Below are positions 34,421 through 42,826 of a DNA stretch of 64,000 nucleotides, one piece after another. Origin of the DNA: DASRJG01 sp964647625 (GTDB lineage: Bacteria > Acidobacteriota > Polarisedimenticolia > Polarisedimenticolales > DASRJG01); assembly GCA_964647625.1 (NCBI GenBank), contig CAZYHZ010000009.1, forward strand, positions 28,442-92,441, in the 5' to 3' direction. The notes beneath the pieces were generated by a model, which saw only the letters and a program-made list of their open reading frames with translations, did not search any database and was not told the origin of the DNA. Position 1 is the stretch's first letter; each line of letters begins with the position of its first letter. A program made the translations under genes and the position numbers.

Positions 34421-35731
34421 ATGGCAGATTGCTTCGCGTTTCTCGACACGAACACTCTTCTCCACTACCGTCGATTCTCGGAAGTCGACTGGCCTTCCGA
34501 GCTCTCCAGCCCGACGGTTACCATCATCATCTTGCCCACCGTCATTGACGAGCTCGACGCGCTCAAATCGGAGCACCAGCTTAAGCACATCCGCACGCGT
34601 GCGAAGAGCCTATGTCAGCATGTCTTGGAACTGACCGTTGACGGAGACCCGGTGGCGCTCAAGTCGAATGTGCGCCTGCAACTGACACCTGATTCGGCCT
34701 CCCCGACAAACCAAGAAGTCGAATCAGGTGGTGATGACCGCATTCTGTCGGACGTCCAGGAGCACGCCCGCGCGCATCCGGGCGCTCGGCACGTCCTCGT
34801 CACTGCCGACACAGGGCTCACTCTACGAGCCCGACGACGCGCCCTGGAGGTCGTTTCACTTCGCGATGCCCTTCTTCTTCCGGACGAGAGGGACCTACTC
34901 GAACGACAAGTACAAACTCTTCGCGCGCAGCTCGCTGACCTCGAAAATAATCTCCCGAACCTCCATCTGGTCGTCGGGAACAACTCGGACCGGTTCAATT
35001 GTGAATTGGACCCCGACCTCGAACCTACGGCCGGTCTCATCGCGCAGCGAATGGCTGAAGTGCGGGCGAAGTACCCCAAGCTTAAGTCGAGCACCGAATT
35101 CGATGGGATAGCGCTCGACTCGCCGTTCGCCAAGGCGATTGCTGCATTGCAGGCGAATCCATTACACACCGTGCTACCGAAGGACGTCGATCAGTACAAC
35201 ACCGGTTTGGACTCGTTTTACGTCGATTACGAACGATACTTGCCTGCTCTAATCGAACATGAAAACAATGTGCGCCGGACGGCGCGATTGGAATTAACGC
35301 TGCGCAACGACGGCGGGGCTCCGGCCGAAGACGTCGACATCATGCTGCACCTCCCTGATGGTTTCGAGGTCTTCGATGCCGAGGAGCGGCCCGAGCCACC
35401 CCCGGCTCCGAAGCCGCCGATTCGCCCGAACTCCTTGGCCGAACGCTTCGGTGCTGCGGGGGGGATAGGACTTCGTATCCCTTCGCTAACACACCTAGGT
35501 CCACCCCCAAACGTATCCGTTCCCACAATCAAGAAGACCAACAGTTACCGAGTTGATTTTCACGTTCGGAACCTCAAGCACGGATTCGCCGTTGCTCTCC
35601 GGCCACTCTTCTTGGCGTTCCCAACAGGCGGCGTCCGCTCGTTCGCGTTCGAATACGCGCTCGCACCTTCCAATCATCCGAAGCCGGCCTGCGGAAAGAT
35701 CCACGCGCACTGTCGCCAGCGTTCAACTTAA
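34421..35731 (+). CDS. PIN-domain protein with C-terminal beta-sandwich
   Basis: A 436-residue protein. The ATG at 34421 follows AAGGAG; the open frame upstream is not coding. The PIN ribonuclease domain (about 5-150) shows all acidic residues: LDTN (Asp9), IDELD (Glu44), GDDRIL (Asp105/106) and TADTG (Asp130). A coiled coil lies at about 156-178. The rest is probably a CARDB-like beta-sandwich (VRRTARLELTLRNDGGAPAEDV), interrupted by a proline-rich linker EPPPAPKPP. No antitoxin gene adjoins it, unlike in VapBC. Its place inside the island suggests an RNase effector. Confidence 0.8.
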   Translation: MADCFAFLDTNTLLHYRRFSEVDWPSELSSPTVTIIILPTVIDELDALKSEHQLKHIRTRAKSLCQHVLELTVDGDPVALKSNVRLQLTPDSASPTNQEVESGGDDRILSDVQEHARAHPGARHVLVTADTGLTLRARRRALEVVSLRDALLLPDERDLLERQVQTLRAQLADLENNLPNLHLVVGNNSDRFNCELDPDLEPTAGLIAQRMAEVRAKYPKLKSSTEFDGIALDSPFAKAIAALQANPLHTVLPKDVDQYNTGLDSFYVDYERYLPALIEHENNVRRTARLELTLRNDGGAPAEDVDIMLHLPDGFEVFDAEERPEPPPAPKPPIRPNSLAERFGAAGGIGLRIPSLTHLGPPPNVSVPTIKKTNSYRVDFHVRNLKHGFAVALRPLFLAFPTGGVRSFAFEYALAPSNHPKPACGKIHAHCRQRST

Positions 35732-35844
35732 AGAGTTTCCTCCTCCAGGGTCTTCTGGAACGCTCGTGCGACAGCGAGGATGGCTTTCCTCGCTGCCTCC
35801 GGTAGCTCCGGCCAGACTCCCACGAGTAGTTCCAACGCCTGACT
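35728..35844 (-). pseudogene. Short conserved tail beside the right tRNA-like repeat (remnant)
   Basis: The last 38 codons of an open frame read ALELLVGVWPELPEAARKAI followed by LAVARAFQ. This WP-x-LPEA pattern is one I associate with short reading frames next to integrase genes at tRNA sites. No start or body of a larger protein can be supported, so it is treated as a remnant. It is the only trace of integration genes found in the island. Confidence 0.3.
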
Positions 35845-36291
35845 GTTGCCGACCGTGGGTTCCCGCCGTTGTGCTCCTGCTATGCTCCCGCAGCGTCCGG
35901 CCCTGGCCCTGAAGTGTCCGCGCTCCGTCCGACTCTTGCATACCGGGCGAACCGCAACTCCTTCCGCCTGGCCAACTTCTGACCCGTACCGACCGACTTT
36001 CGACCCAACCTGTCCGGCTTTGGCCAACCCTGAATCGAGTGCTGGTGCGGGTTCGATTCCCGCCGCCTCCACCACAACAGCTTCGCATCCACCACTTTCG
36101 AGAAACGTACTCCCGGCGGCCCGGCGGCAGCCCACTTTCAACGTCGTTACCGATTACGACCGATACCGGCCATTCTCGGAGATTTCTTGGCGGGGAAATC
36201 GGGCGATCCAATTTCGAAGCGTTGACAGGCCTTGCTCCTGACGGTACACAGCCACCCGCACTTCGGGACCGAACAGGAGCGGGGCAAACGA
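35845..36291. other. Gene-free stretch around the right repeat
   Basis: About 450 bases with no supportable gene. It includes the second tRNA-like repeat and the upstream region of the secreted repeat protein. Reading frames here such as WWRRRESNPH are translations of the repeat. Confidence 0.5.
36047..36076 (+). repeat. attR-like direct repeat: tRNA 3' end
   Basis: Identical over 30 bases to 27840-27869 (T-arm, CGCCTCC acceptor strand, A, CCA, CA). The flanks differ on both sides, which sets the repeat length at 30. No 5' half of a tRNA lies upstream. Confidence 0.75.
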
Positions 36292-39200
36292 ATGATCGTG
36301 ACGAGTCGAATCGTGCGACTCATCGGTCTCACCGTGCTAACGGCGTTGGTCCCGCTGCTCCCGACACCCGCGAGCGCTCAGGCCGAGACCGTCATCGCTT
36401 CGGACAACTTCAATCGCTCCAATGAGACTCCGTTCGCCAGTACGGGAAACTGGGGTCACGTCATTGCGGGTAACTACCAGGGCACTTCGAGTCTGGTCAG
36501 CAATCAAGTGCGAAGCGCTTCGCAAGAGGGGATCTATTACTGGAAGGGCGCGGGAACATTCGACCCCACGAAGCAGTTCGCGAGAGAGCGGGCCGTGCAA
36601 AAGGACGGCGAGCTCGGGCTCGTCCTCCTGGGTGGACCGGATCAAGCCCTCATGGTCAGCTGGGGTCCGCCCGGCGTCGGCAACACGCTTTACATCTATT
36701 GGTACGCGGGGGGTGCCGCTCAGTCCGTGCTGGCCACCGCGCCCTCGTCTTTGGCCAATGGAGACATCATCGAGGCCGCTCTCCAAGGCGGGTTCATCTA
36801 CGCGAAGGTCAATGGAATCATCGTCGCCAAGGTCCCCAATACGACCACTCTGACGTCGGGGCGGCCCGGGTTCATCACGTATCTCGATCCGAATCTGCCG
36901 GCTCAGGTCTCCATTCTCGACGACTGGTCCGCCGGCGCGCCGGCCGCGTACACGATCGGCGGAACGATCACGGAAAACGCCGCCGGGCTGAGCGGAGTCC
37001 TGGTGACCGCCAGTGACGGGCTCAGCGCGACGGCGACGACCAACGGATCCGGTGCCTACACGATCTCGGGGGTGCCGGCCGGCGCAACCTCCATCGTGCT
37101 GACGCCGACGCTGTCCGGTCACACGATGACGCCGACGTCGCGCGCGGTGGCCGGCCCGGTGAACGCGAACGTGACGGGTCAGAATTTCACGAGCACCCCC
37201 GTGACGGGTGTCACGCTGACGATCAACACGAGCCACGGCACCGTCACACGGAATCCCGATCTGCCTTCGTATGCGTTCGGGACGAACGTCACGCTGACTC
37301 CGGTGCCCGACGCCGGGTACCAGTTCGCCGGATGGAGCGGCGACGTCCCGGTAGGGCACGAATCCGACAATCCGCTGGTCGTCACGATGGATCAGAACCG
37401 GACGATCACCGCCGGGTTCGTGTCGCCCGGTGTCGTCGCCTTCGATCACTTCGATCGAGCCGACGAGACCCCGCTCACCGTCGGAGGCAACTGGCAGAAG
37501 CCGTTCTCGGGAGGCTCCGCCAATCTCACGAGCAACCACGTCGCGGGCGCGTCGGGCGAAGCACTTTACTACTGGCAAGGCCTCGGCACGTTCGACAACA
37601 CGCGACAGTACGCGCGGGCAAGAGTGGTGCAGACGGGCGGGCAGGCGGGTCTGTTGCTGCTCGGCGGTCCCAATCAAGCGATCGCCATCGCGTGGGGTGC
37701 CGGGCAGCTCTACATCTACTGGTACTCCAACGGAAACTACCAAGCCGAGCTGGCGCGGCAAACTTCCACGCTTCAGGTCGGCGACGAGATCGAAGCCGTG
37801 CTCGAGCAAGGAAAGATCTTTGCGAAGATCAACGGCACCGTCATCAAGAACGTGGCGAATACGACGAGCCTGACCTCCGGTCGGCCGGGGTTTGAAACGT
37901 ATCTGTCGGGCGGAGCCATCGACGACTGGGAAGCAGGGACACCGCAGGACTTTTCGATCGGTGGGACGATCACCGAGAATGGGAGTGGGCTGAGCGGCGT
38001 GTCGGTGACGGCGACCGGCGGATACAGTGGAAACGTGACCACCGGCGTCGACGGCACGTACACGATTGCGGGAGTTCCGTCCGGCGTCACGTCGGTCCTC
38101 CTGACCCCCACGCTGACGGGACATACGATGAGCCCGGTCACGAGATCGGTGACAGGTCCTGCTCTGGGAAACGTCACGGGTCAAGACTTCGCAAGCACGC
38201 TGATCACGAACGTGGCGCTGACCACGACGGCAAACCACGGAACCGTGGCGAGGGATCCGGATCTGGCGGCGTATTCGTACGGCGCGACCGTCACGGTGAC
38301 GCCGAACCCCGCTCCGGGTTACCACTTCACCCGCTGGGGTGGCGACGTTCCGCCGGGCGACGAGACGGACAACCCGCTGGTCGTGTCGATGACTCAGGAC
38401 CGGTCGATCTCGGCGATCTTCGTATCGTCGGAGGTCCTGGCATCCGATTACTTCGAGCGCCCCGACGAAACGCCCATCGCCGTCACGGGTGACTGGCGGC
38501 AGACGTTCTCGGGCGTGACCGCCGATCTGACGAATCGCCGCGTGACGGGCGGCCCGGGTGACGCGGTGTACTACTGGCAGGGCGCCGGCGCCTTCAGCAA
38601 CTCGAGGCAGTTCGCGCGTGCGCGCGTCGCCCAGGCCGGAGGGGAAGTGGGCCTCGTGTTGCTCGGCGGAGCCAACCAGGGGTTCGTACTGACGTGGGCC
38701 GGGGGCCAGCTTTACTTCTATTGGTATCTGAACGGCACGCATCAAGGGGATCTCCTGATCCTTCCTTCGACGATCGCGACCGGCGACACGATCGAAGCGG
38801 TGCTCGATTCCGGGACCATCTACGGAAAGGTCAATGGCGTCGACATCGGAAGCCTCGCGAATTCGACGAGCTTGTCGTCCGGGCTCCCGGGGTTCCAGCT
38901 GAGGCTCGCCGGTGGCGCCCTCGACGATTGGGAGGCCGGAACGCTTGCGGTGAGCTGCACGGGCGCACCCAACGGAACGCCCTGCAACGACGGCAACCCG
39001 TGCACGTTCAACGACGCGTGCACGGGGGGAACGTGCGCGGGAACCCCTGGATCGGCTCCCACGGAGGTTCAAGGCGTCGTCCTCGACGGGCAAACTCCCA
39101 CGGGCCTGGCTTGGGCGGCTGCAAGTGGAGCGGTCTATGACGTGGCCTCGGGGGCGCTCTCCGATCTACGCGTCGATGGAACGACGAGCGCAGCGTGCCT

Positions 39201-39363
39201 GTCGAACGACGGTACGGCCGCCGGCTACGTCGAAAACCGCCCGGACCCGGCGCCGGGTGCCGGCTACTACTACATCGTCCGGGCGCAGAGCGCCTGCGGC
39301 TCCGGAACCTACGGATTCGCCTCGACCGGTCAGGAGCGCGTGCCGACCGCCGCTTGCCCCTGA
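36292..39363 (+). CDS. Secreted protein with tandem LamG-like / carboxypeptidase-regulatory / InlB-type repeats
   Basis: A 1023-residue exported protein; the ATG at 36292 follows AGGAG and gives a signal peptide ending near ASAQA. Two long tandem repeats (about 36-382 and 383-719) each contain three parts. First is a concanavalin-like sandwich starting DNFNRSNETP/DHFDRADETP, then a carboxypeptidase-regulatory-like domain (GGTITENAAGLSGVLVTA), then an InlB-type beta-repeat (GYQFAGWSGDVPVG). A third sandwich alone (DYFERPDETP) covers 720-887. The tail has a cysteine-rich NGTPCNDGNPCTFNDACTGG stretch, as in many surface proteins. Base composition is like the host, unlike the island to its left. 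Probably an extracellular or surface-bound polysaccharide-binding protein. Confidence 0.8.
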   Translation: MIVTSRIVRLIGLTVLTALVPLLPTPASAQAETVIASDNFNRSNETPFASTGNWGHVIAGNYQGTSSLVSNQVRSASQEGIYYWKGAGTFDPTKQFARERAVQKDGELGLVLLGGPDQALMVSWGPPGVGNTLYIYWYAGGAAQSVLATAPSSLANGDIIEAALQGGFIYAKVNGIIVAKVPNTTTLTSGRPGFITYLDPNLPAQVSILDDWSAGAPAAYTIGGTITENAAGLSGVLVTASDGLSATATTNGSGAYTISGVPAGATSIVLTPTLSGHTMTPTSRAVAGPVNANVTGQNFTSTPVTGVTLTINTSHGTVTRNPDLPSYAFGTNVTLTPVPDAGYQFAGWSGDVPVGHESDNPLVVTMDQNRTITAGFVSPGVVAFDHFDRADETPLTVGGNWQKPFSGGSANLTSNHVAGASGEALYYWQGLGTFDNTRQYARARVVQTGGQAGLLLLGGPNQAIAIAWGAGQLYIYWYSNGNYQAELARQTSTLQVGDEIEAVLEQGKIFAKINGTVIKNVANTTSLTSGRPGFETYLSGGAIDDWEAGTPQDFSIGGTITENGSGLSGVSVTATGGYSGNVTTGVDGTYTIAGVPSGVTSVLLTPTLTGHTMSPVTRSVTGPALGNVTGQDFASTLITNVALTTTANHGTVARDPDLAAYSYGATVTVTPNPAPGYHFTRWGGDVPPGDETDNPLVVSMTQDRSISAIFVSSEVLASDYFERPDETPIAVTGDWRQTFSGVTADLTNRRVTGGPGDAVYYWQGAGAFSNSRQFARARVAQAGGEVGLVLLGGANQGFVLTWAGGQLYFYWYLNGTHQGDLLILPSTIATGDTIEAVLDSGTIYGKVNGVDIGSLANSTSLSSGLPGFQLRLAGGALDDWEAGTLAVSCTGAPNGTPCNDGNPCTFNDACTGGTCAGTPGSAPTEVQGVVLDGQTPTGLAWAAASGAVYDVASGALSDLRVDGTTSAACLSNDGTAAGYVENRPDPAPGAGYYYIVRAQSACGSGTYGFASTGQERVPTAACP

Positions 39364-39685
39364 TCGGTCAACTGATTCGGAGCCCGTTGCGGGTTCGATT
39401 CCCGCCGCGTCGAGCACCCCCGCGACCCGAATGTCAATCTGCCGGAGCGTGCATTCCTTCGGCGAAGGAGCGGTCCTCAGGGCCTCGTCACCACTCTGCG
39501 CGGTTCGAGTTCACCAACGTTCGCTCTAGAACGGGTAGGGCCGCAACATCACTTTCGATAAGCGCGGCTCAAGTACAGCGAGCACGTGCAGCATCATTGC
39601 GAGCGCACCTCTATCCGCGGGAACCCCCGGTGTGTACATCGGTCATATCCGGCTGCGGGCCACTGCCGGTCGCATGAGGTGCTCC
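39364..39685. other. Gene-free stretch with a third T-arm copy
   Basis: About 320 bases without a supportable gene between the secreted repeat protein and the VIT-VWA gene. The only structure seen is the tRNA T-arm copy at 39389-39408. Confidence 0.5.
39389..39408 (+). repeat. Third, shorter tRNA T-arm copy
   Basis: Twenty bases (GCGGG, TTCGATT, CCCGC, CGC) identical to the start of the island repeats; after this it diverges and lacks the acceptor strand and CCA. It lies 25 bases after the stop codon of the secreted repeat protein. Confidence 0.5.
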
Positions 39686-42600
39686 ATGAGATGGTCATCC
39701 CGGCTGTTCGCGGCTTCGATCCTCTGCTCCGCTGCGGTCTCCACCGTCCTTGCAGAACTGCCGACATCGCCCGGCGGATTGACGGTCACGGGCCAGGACG
39801 GAGGCGTCGTCGACCTGCCGCTCCGCCACACCAAAGTCAGCATCGAGGTCACCGCATTCGTTGCGCGAACGACCGTCGAGCAGACCTTCGGCAACCCGTA
39901 CGGGACGCCGATCGACGCGGTCTACACCTTTCCGCTGGGCGATCGTGCGGCCGTCGATGACTTCGAGCTGACGGTCGGCGATCGCACCATTCGTGGCGAG
40001 ATCCAGCGCTCCGAGGAGGCCCGCCAGACTTACGAGCGGGCGCGAGCGTCGGGCTACCGTGCGGCGCTCCTCGAGCAGCAGCGGCCCAACATCTTCACCC
40101 AGTCCGTCGCGAACCTGGAGCCGGGTAAGACGGTCGTCGTTCGGCTTCGGACGGTGGAGACACTCCGGTACGAGCGCGGTGTTTACCAGGTGGCGTTCCC
40201 TCTCGTCGTCGCGCCTCGGTACACGCGCGGCGGATCTTCGGCCGGCGCCGCGGCCTGCGTGCCGGTCCTCCCGCCCGAGTCCCGCTCGGGCCACGACGTC
40301 GAGATCGATGCGACGATCGACGCCGGCGTTCCGCTTCACGACCTCCGCAGCGCGAGCCATCGGGTCGTCATCGACCACGCGGGAGGCACGTCGGCGCACG
40401 TCCGCTTGGCGGAAGACGACCGGATCCCGAACAAGGACTTCCTCCTGCAATGGAGCGTCGCCTCCGATCGTCCGGCTGTTGGATTCATGGCCCATCGCTC
40501 CGGTCTGGATGGTTTCTTCACGCTCCTCGTCCAGCCCAAAGCGGAGATCGAAGCCCGGGACGCGGCGCCCAAGGAGATCACGCTCGTCGTGGATACGTCC
40601 GGGAGCATGTCCGGCACCCCGCTCGATGCGAGCAAGCGCTTCATCGCGAGGGTGCTGCACGCCTTGGGCCCGCGCGACACGTTCAACATCGTTCGATTCT
40701 CCGGAGACAACGAGGTGTTCTCGAGAGATCCCCTTCCGAACGATCCCGAAGCGATCGATCGGGCCATCGCCTGGGTCAACGCGGCGGAAGGGGGTGGAGG
40801 GACCGAGATGCTGGCGGCGATGCGGGCGGCGTTTGCGCGGCCGGTCGATCCGAACCGCCTGCGGATCGTCGTCTTCCTCACCGACGGTGAAGTAGGAGAG
40901 GACGAGGAGATCCTCCGCGATATCTCCAAGGTTCTCGGTGAAGCGCGAATCTACACGGTCGGAATCGGGACGTCGGTGAATCGGTACCTCCTCGACCGCA
41001 TGGCCGATCTCGGCCGCGGCGCCTTCATCGCGATTCGCCCCGACGAGACCGCGGACGACGCGCTCGAGGCGTTCCGGTCGTGGGTCGCCCTTCCCTATCT
41101 GACCGACCTCACGGTCGATTGGGGTGCGCTGCCCGTGGCCGACGTCGCGCCCGATCCCATTCGCGACCTCGGCTCGGGCCAAACGCTCGCCCTGGTCGGA
41201 CGCTACCTCCAGGCCGCTGAAGGCGACGTCGTCGTGCGCGGCAAGCTCGGGGGGCACTACTGGGAGCACCGCATTCACGTCGCGCTTCCGGATTCGGAGA
41301 CGAGACATGCGCCTCTCGCGGCACTGTGGGCTCGCGGCCGGATCGAAAATCTCCTACGGCCGGCTCCCGGAGCCGCGCCCGATGCGGTCCGGGCCGAGGT
41401 GACCTCGCTGGCCATCGACTTCCGGCTGTTGTCACCGTTCACCTCGTTCGTCGCCGTCGACGATTCGACCGTCGTGAACGCCGCGGGGACGGCGCCGGTC
41501 GTGCGGCAAGCGGTTCCTCTGCCCGAAGGAATCTCGTTCGAAGGGGTCTTCGGTGCGAAGGGGCCCCCGGCGTTCGCCGTGAGCGGGGGCGGTGGACGGC
41601 CCGAGGATCCGGGGGCCGCAGAGGGCTCCACTCTGAACTCGGGTGGTCTGCGGATCCGCGTCATCGACAACTCGGACAAGTCGGAGGTGATCGGCGCGTT
41701 CGTCACCCTCGACAGCACGAGCAAGCTCGTCGCGAAGACGACCACCGCCACCGACGTCAACGGCACCGCGCTGTTCCCGGTTCTCCGAGCGGGGGGCGGC
41801 TATGTCATCACAGTCATCATGGACGGGTATTCGGGGATGCGGCAGGAGGTCACCGTCGTCAACGCCCAGACCAAGGACGTCCTGTTCGCCCTCGCTCCCG
41901 AGCACGTCGAGCTCGTGAAGGTGATGGCGGACAACAGCGCCACCGTCGATCTCGACCAGAGCCAAACGTCCACCAAGTTCTCCGGGGAGTTCATCGCCGA
42001 CCTTCCGGTCGCCGGCCGCTTCGCTCAGAACGTCCTCGCGCTCGCTCCCGGCGTGCAAGACCCCGACGGCGACGGAAACCCGAACGTTGACGGGGCACGC
42101 GAGCGCGACTTCAGGACCCAGGTCGCGGGAGTCGGCAACGTCGATCCGTTGACCGGGACGTTCCTCAACCTGGTGGCCAGCGATTCGATCGAAGACCTGA
42201 CCACAGTGACCGCGGGCGCGGGCGCCGAGTTCGGCCGCGCGCAAGGTGGGTTCGCGCAGATCATCCAAAAACAAGGGTCGAACGATTTCGAGGACCTCTC
42301 GGAAGACGGCTCGCAGCTTCGCCAGGACGCATTCCGAGTTCTCGCGGATCTGGCCGACGACGGCCGGCTCTCACCAGCGGACGGCAAGCCCGCTCTCGCG
42401 GCGTTGCTCGCGGCTCAGAACCGCTCGGGGGCCGTCGCGCGCGACACCGTGACGAATGCGATCGCGACCTGGGCGTTCGCGGAAGCGGAGAGGGCGCTAC
42501 CGGCCGAACCGTGGATCGCCTCCGCTCGGGCGAAAGCAGTACGGCAGCTCGCGGCGATTGCGCTTGCCGAGGGTTGGCCGGCTCGGCCGGGCGGCACGCT

Positions 42601-42823
42601 CGATCACGACGCCACCGCCTGGGCGACCTTTGTGCTGGCGATTCTCCGCCCGGAAGCCGCACGGACGGCCCACGGGAACTCCCACGCGATACCCGCCGAG
42701 CTCGGCCGGATCGAGGCGGCTGCTGCTCGTCCGAAAGACGGAACGCGTCCGCTCGTGTCGACCGGTCGTGCCCCCCTGGAGCGTCTCATCGCCGCGATCG
42801 ACCGGGGGCACCTGATGATTTGA
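39686..42823 (+). CDS. VIT-VWA domain protein with carboxypeptidase-regulatory domain and orphan TonB plug
   Basis: A 1045-residue exported protein. ATG at 39686 is chosen for the GAGGTG site and the signal peptide that follows (LFAASILCSAAVSTVLA). A VIT domain occupies about 25-165 (FVARTTVEQTFGNPYGTPI). A VWA domain covers about 296-470 with an intact MIDAS, DTSGSMS. A carboxypeptidase-regulatory-like domain lies at about 651-741 (GGLRIRVIDNSDKSEV). Residues about 751-868 look like the plug of an Oar-type TonB receptor: FIADLPVAGRFAQNVLALAP, then PDGDGNPNVDGARERDF, then SIEDLTTVTAGAGAEFGRAQ. No beta-barrel follows; the last 175 residues are helical. The fusion is unusual. Confidence 0.8.
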   Translation: MRWSSRLFAASILCSAAVSTVLAELPTSPGGLTVTGQDGGVVDLPLRHTKVSIEVTAFVARTTVEQTFGNPYGTPIDAVYTFPLGDRAAVDDFELTVGDRTIRGEIQRSEEARQTYERARASGYRAALLEQQRPNIFTQSVANLEPGKTVVVRLRTVETLRYERGVYQVAFPLVVAPRYTRGGSSAGAAACVPVLPPESRSGHDVEIDATIDAGVPLHDLRSASHRVVIDHAGGTSAHVRLAEDDRIPNKDFLLQWSVASDRPAVGFMAHRSGLDGFFTLLVQPKAEIEARDAAPKEITLVVDTSGSMSGTPLDASKRFIARVLHALGPRDTFNIVRFSGDNEVFSRDPLPNDPEAIDRAIAWVNAAEGGGGTEMLAAMRAAFARPVDPNRLRIVVFLTDGEVGEDEEILRDISKVLGEARIYTVGIGTSVNRYLLDRMADLGRGAFIAIRPDETADDALEAFRSWVALPYLTDLTVDWGALPVADVAPDPIRDLGSGQTLALVGRYLQAAEGDVVVRGKLGGHYWEHRIHVALPDSETRHAPLAALWARGRIENLLRPAPGAAPDAVRAEVTSLAIDFRLLSPFTSFVAVDDSTVVNAAGTAPVVRQAVPLPEGISFEGVFGAKGPPAFAVSGGGGRPEDPGAAEGSTLNSGGLRIRVIDNSDKSEVIGAFVTLDSTSKLVAKTTTATDVNGTALFPVLRAGGGYVITVIMDGYSGMRQEVTVVNAQTKDVLFALAPEHVELVKVMADNSATVDLDQSQTSTKFSGEFIADLPVAGRFAQNVLALAPGVQDPDGDGNPNVDGARERDFRTQVAGVGNVDPLTGTFLNLVASDSIEDLTTVTAGAGAEFGRAQGGFAQIIQKQGSNDFEDLSEDGSQLRQDAFRVLADLADDGRLSPADGKPALAALLAAQNRSGAVARDTVTNAIATWAFAEAERALPAEPWIASARAKAVRQLAAIALAEGWPARPGGTLDHDATAWATFVLAILRPEAARTAHGNSHAIPAELGRIEAAAARPKDGTRPLVSTGRAPLERLIAAIDRGHLMI

Positions 42824-42826
42824 GCG

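Larger units (their letters stand above)
27840..36076. mobile_element. Putative integrated defence island flanked by tRNA-derived direct repeats
   Basis: The 8.2-kb segment is bounded by two identical 30-base tRNA 3'-end repeats, the usual footprint of tyrosine-recombinase integration. Inside, base composition drops in the outer parts, and the genes differ in kind from the neighbours: an ATPase with a small partner, a nuclease-STAND protein, and a PIN protein. No integrase or transposase is present, so the element would be defective or mobilised in trans. Confidence 0.6.

Noticed and set aside
27840..36076. Integrase or transposase gene inside the island
   Set aside because: No frame shows tyrosine- or serine-recombinase motifs; only a possible short remnant at 35728-35844.
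36337..39093. 918-codon minus-strand frame opposite the secreted repeat protein
   Set aside because: Repetitive Arg/Asp/Val-rich shadow. The plus-strand frame has a signal peptide, ribosome site and recognisable repeats.
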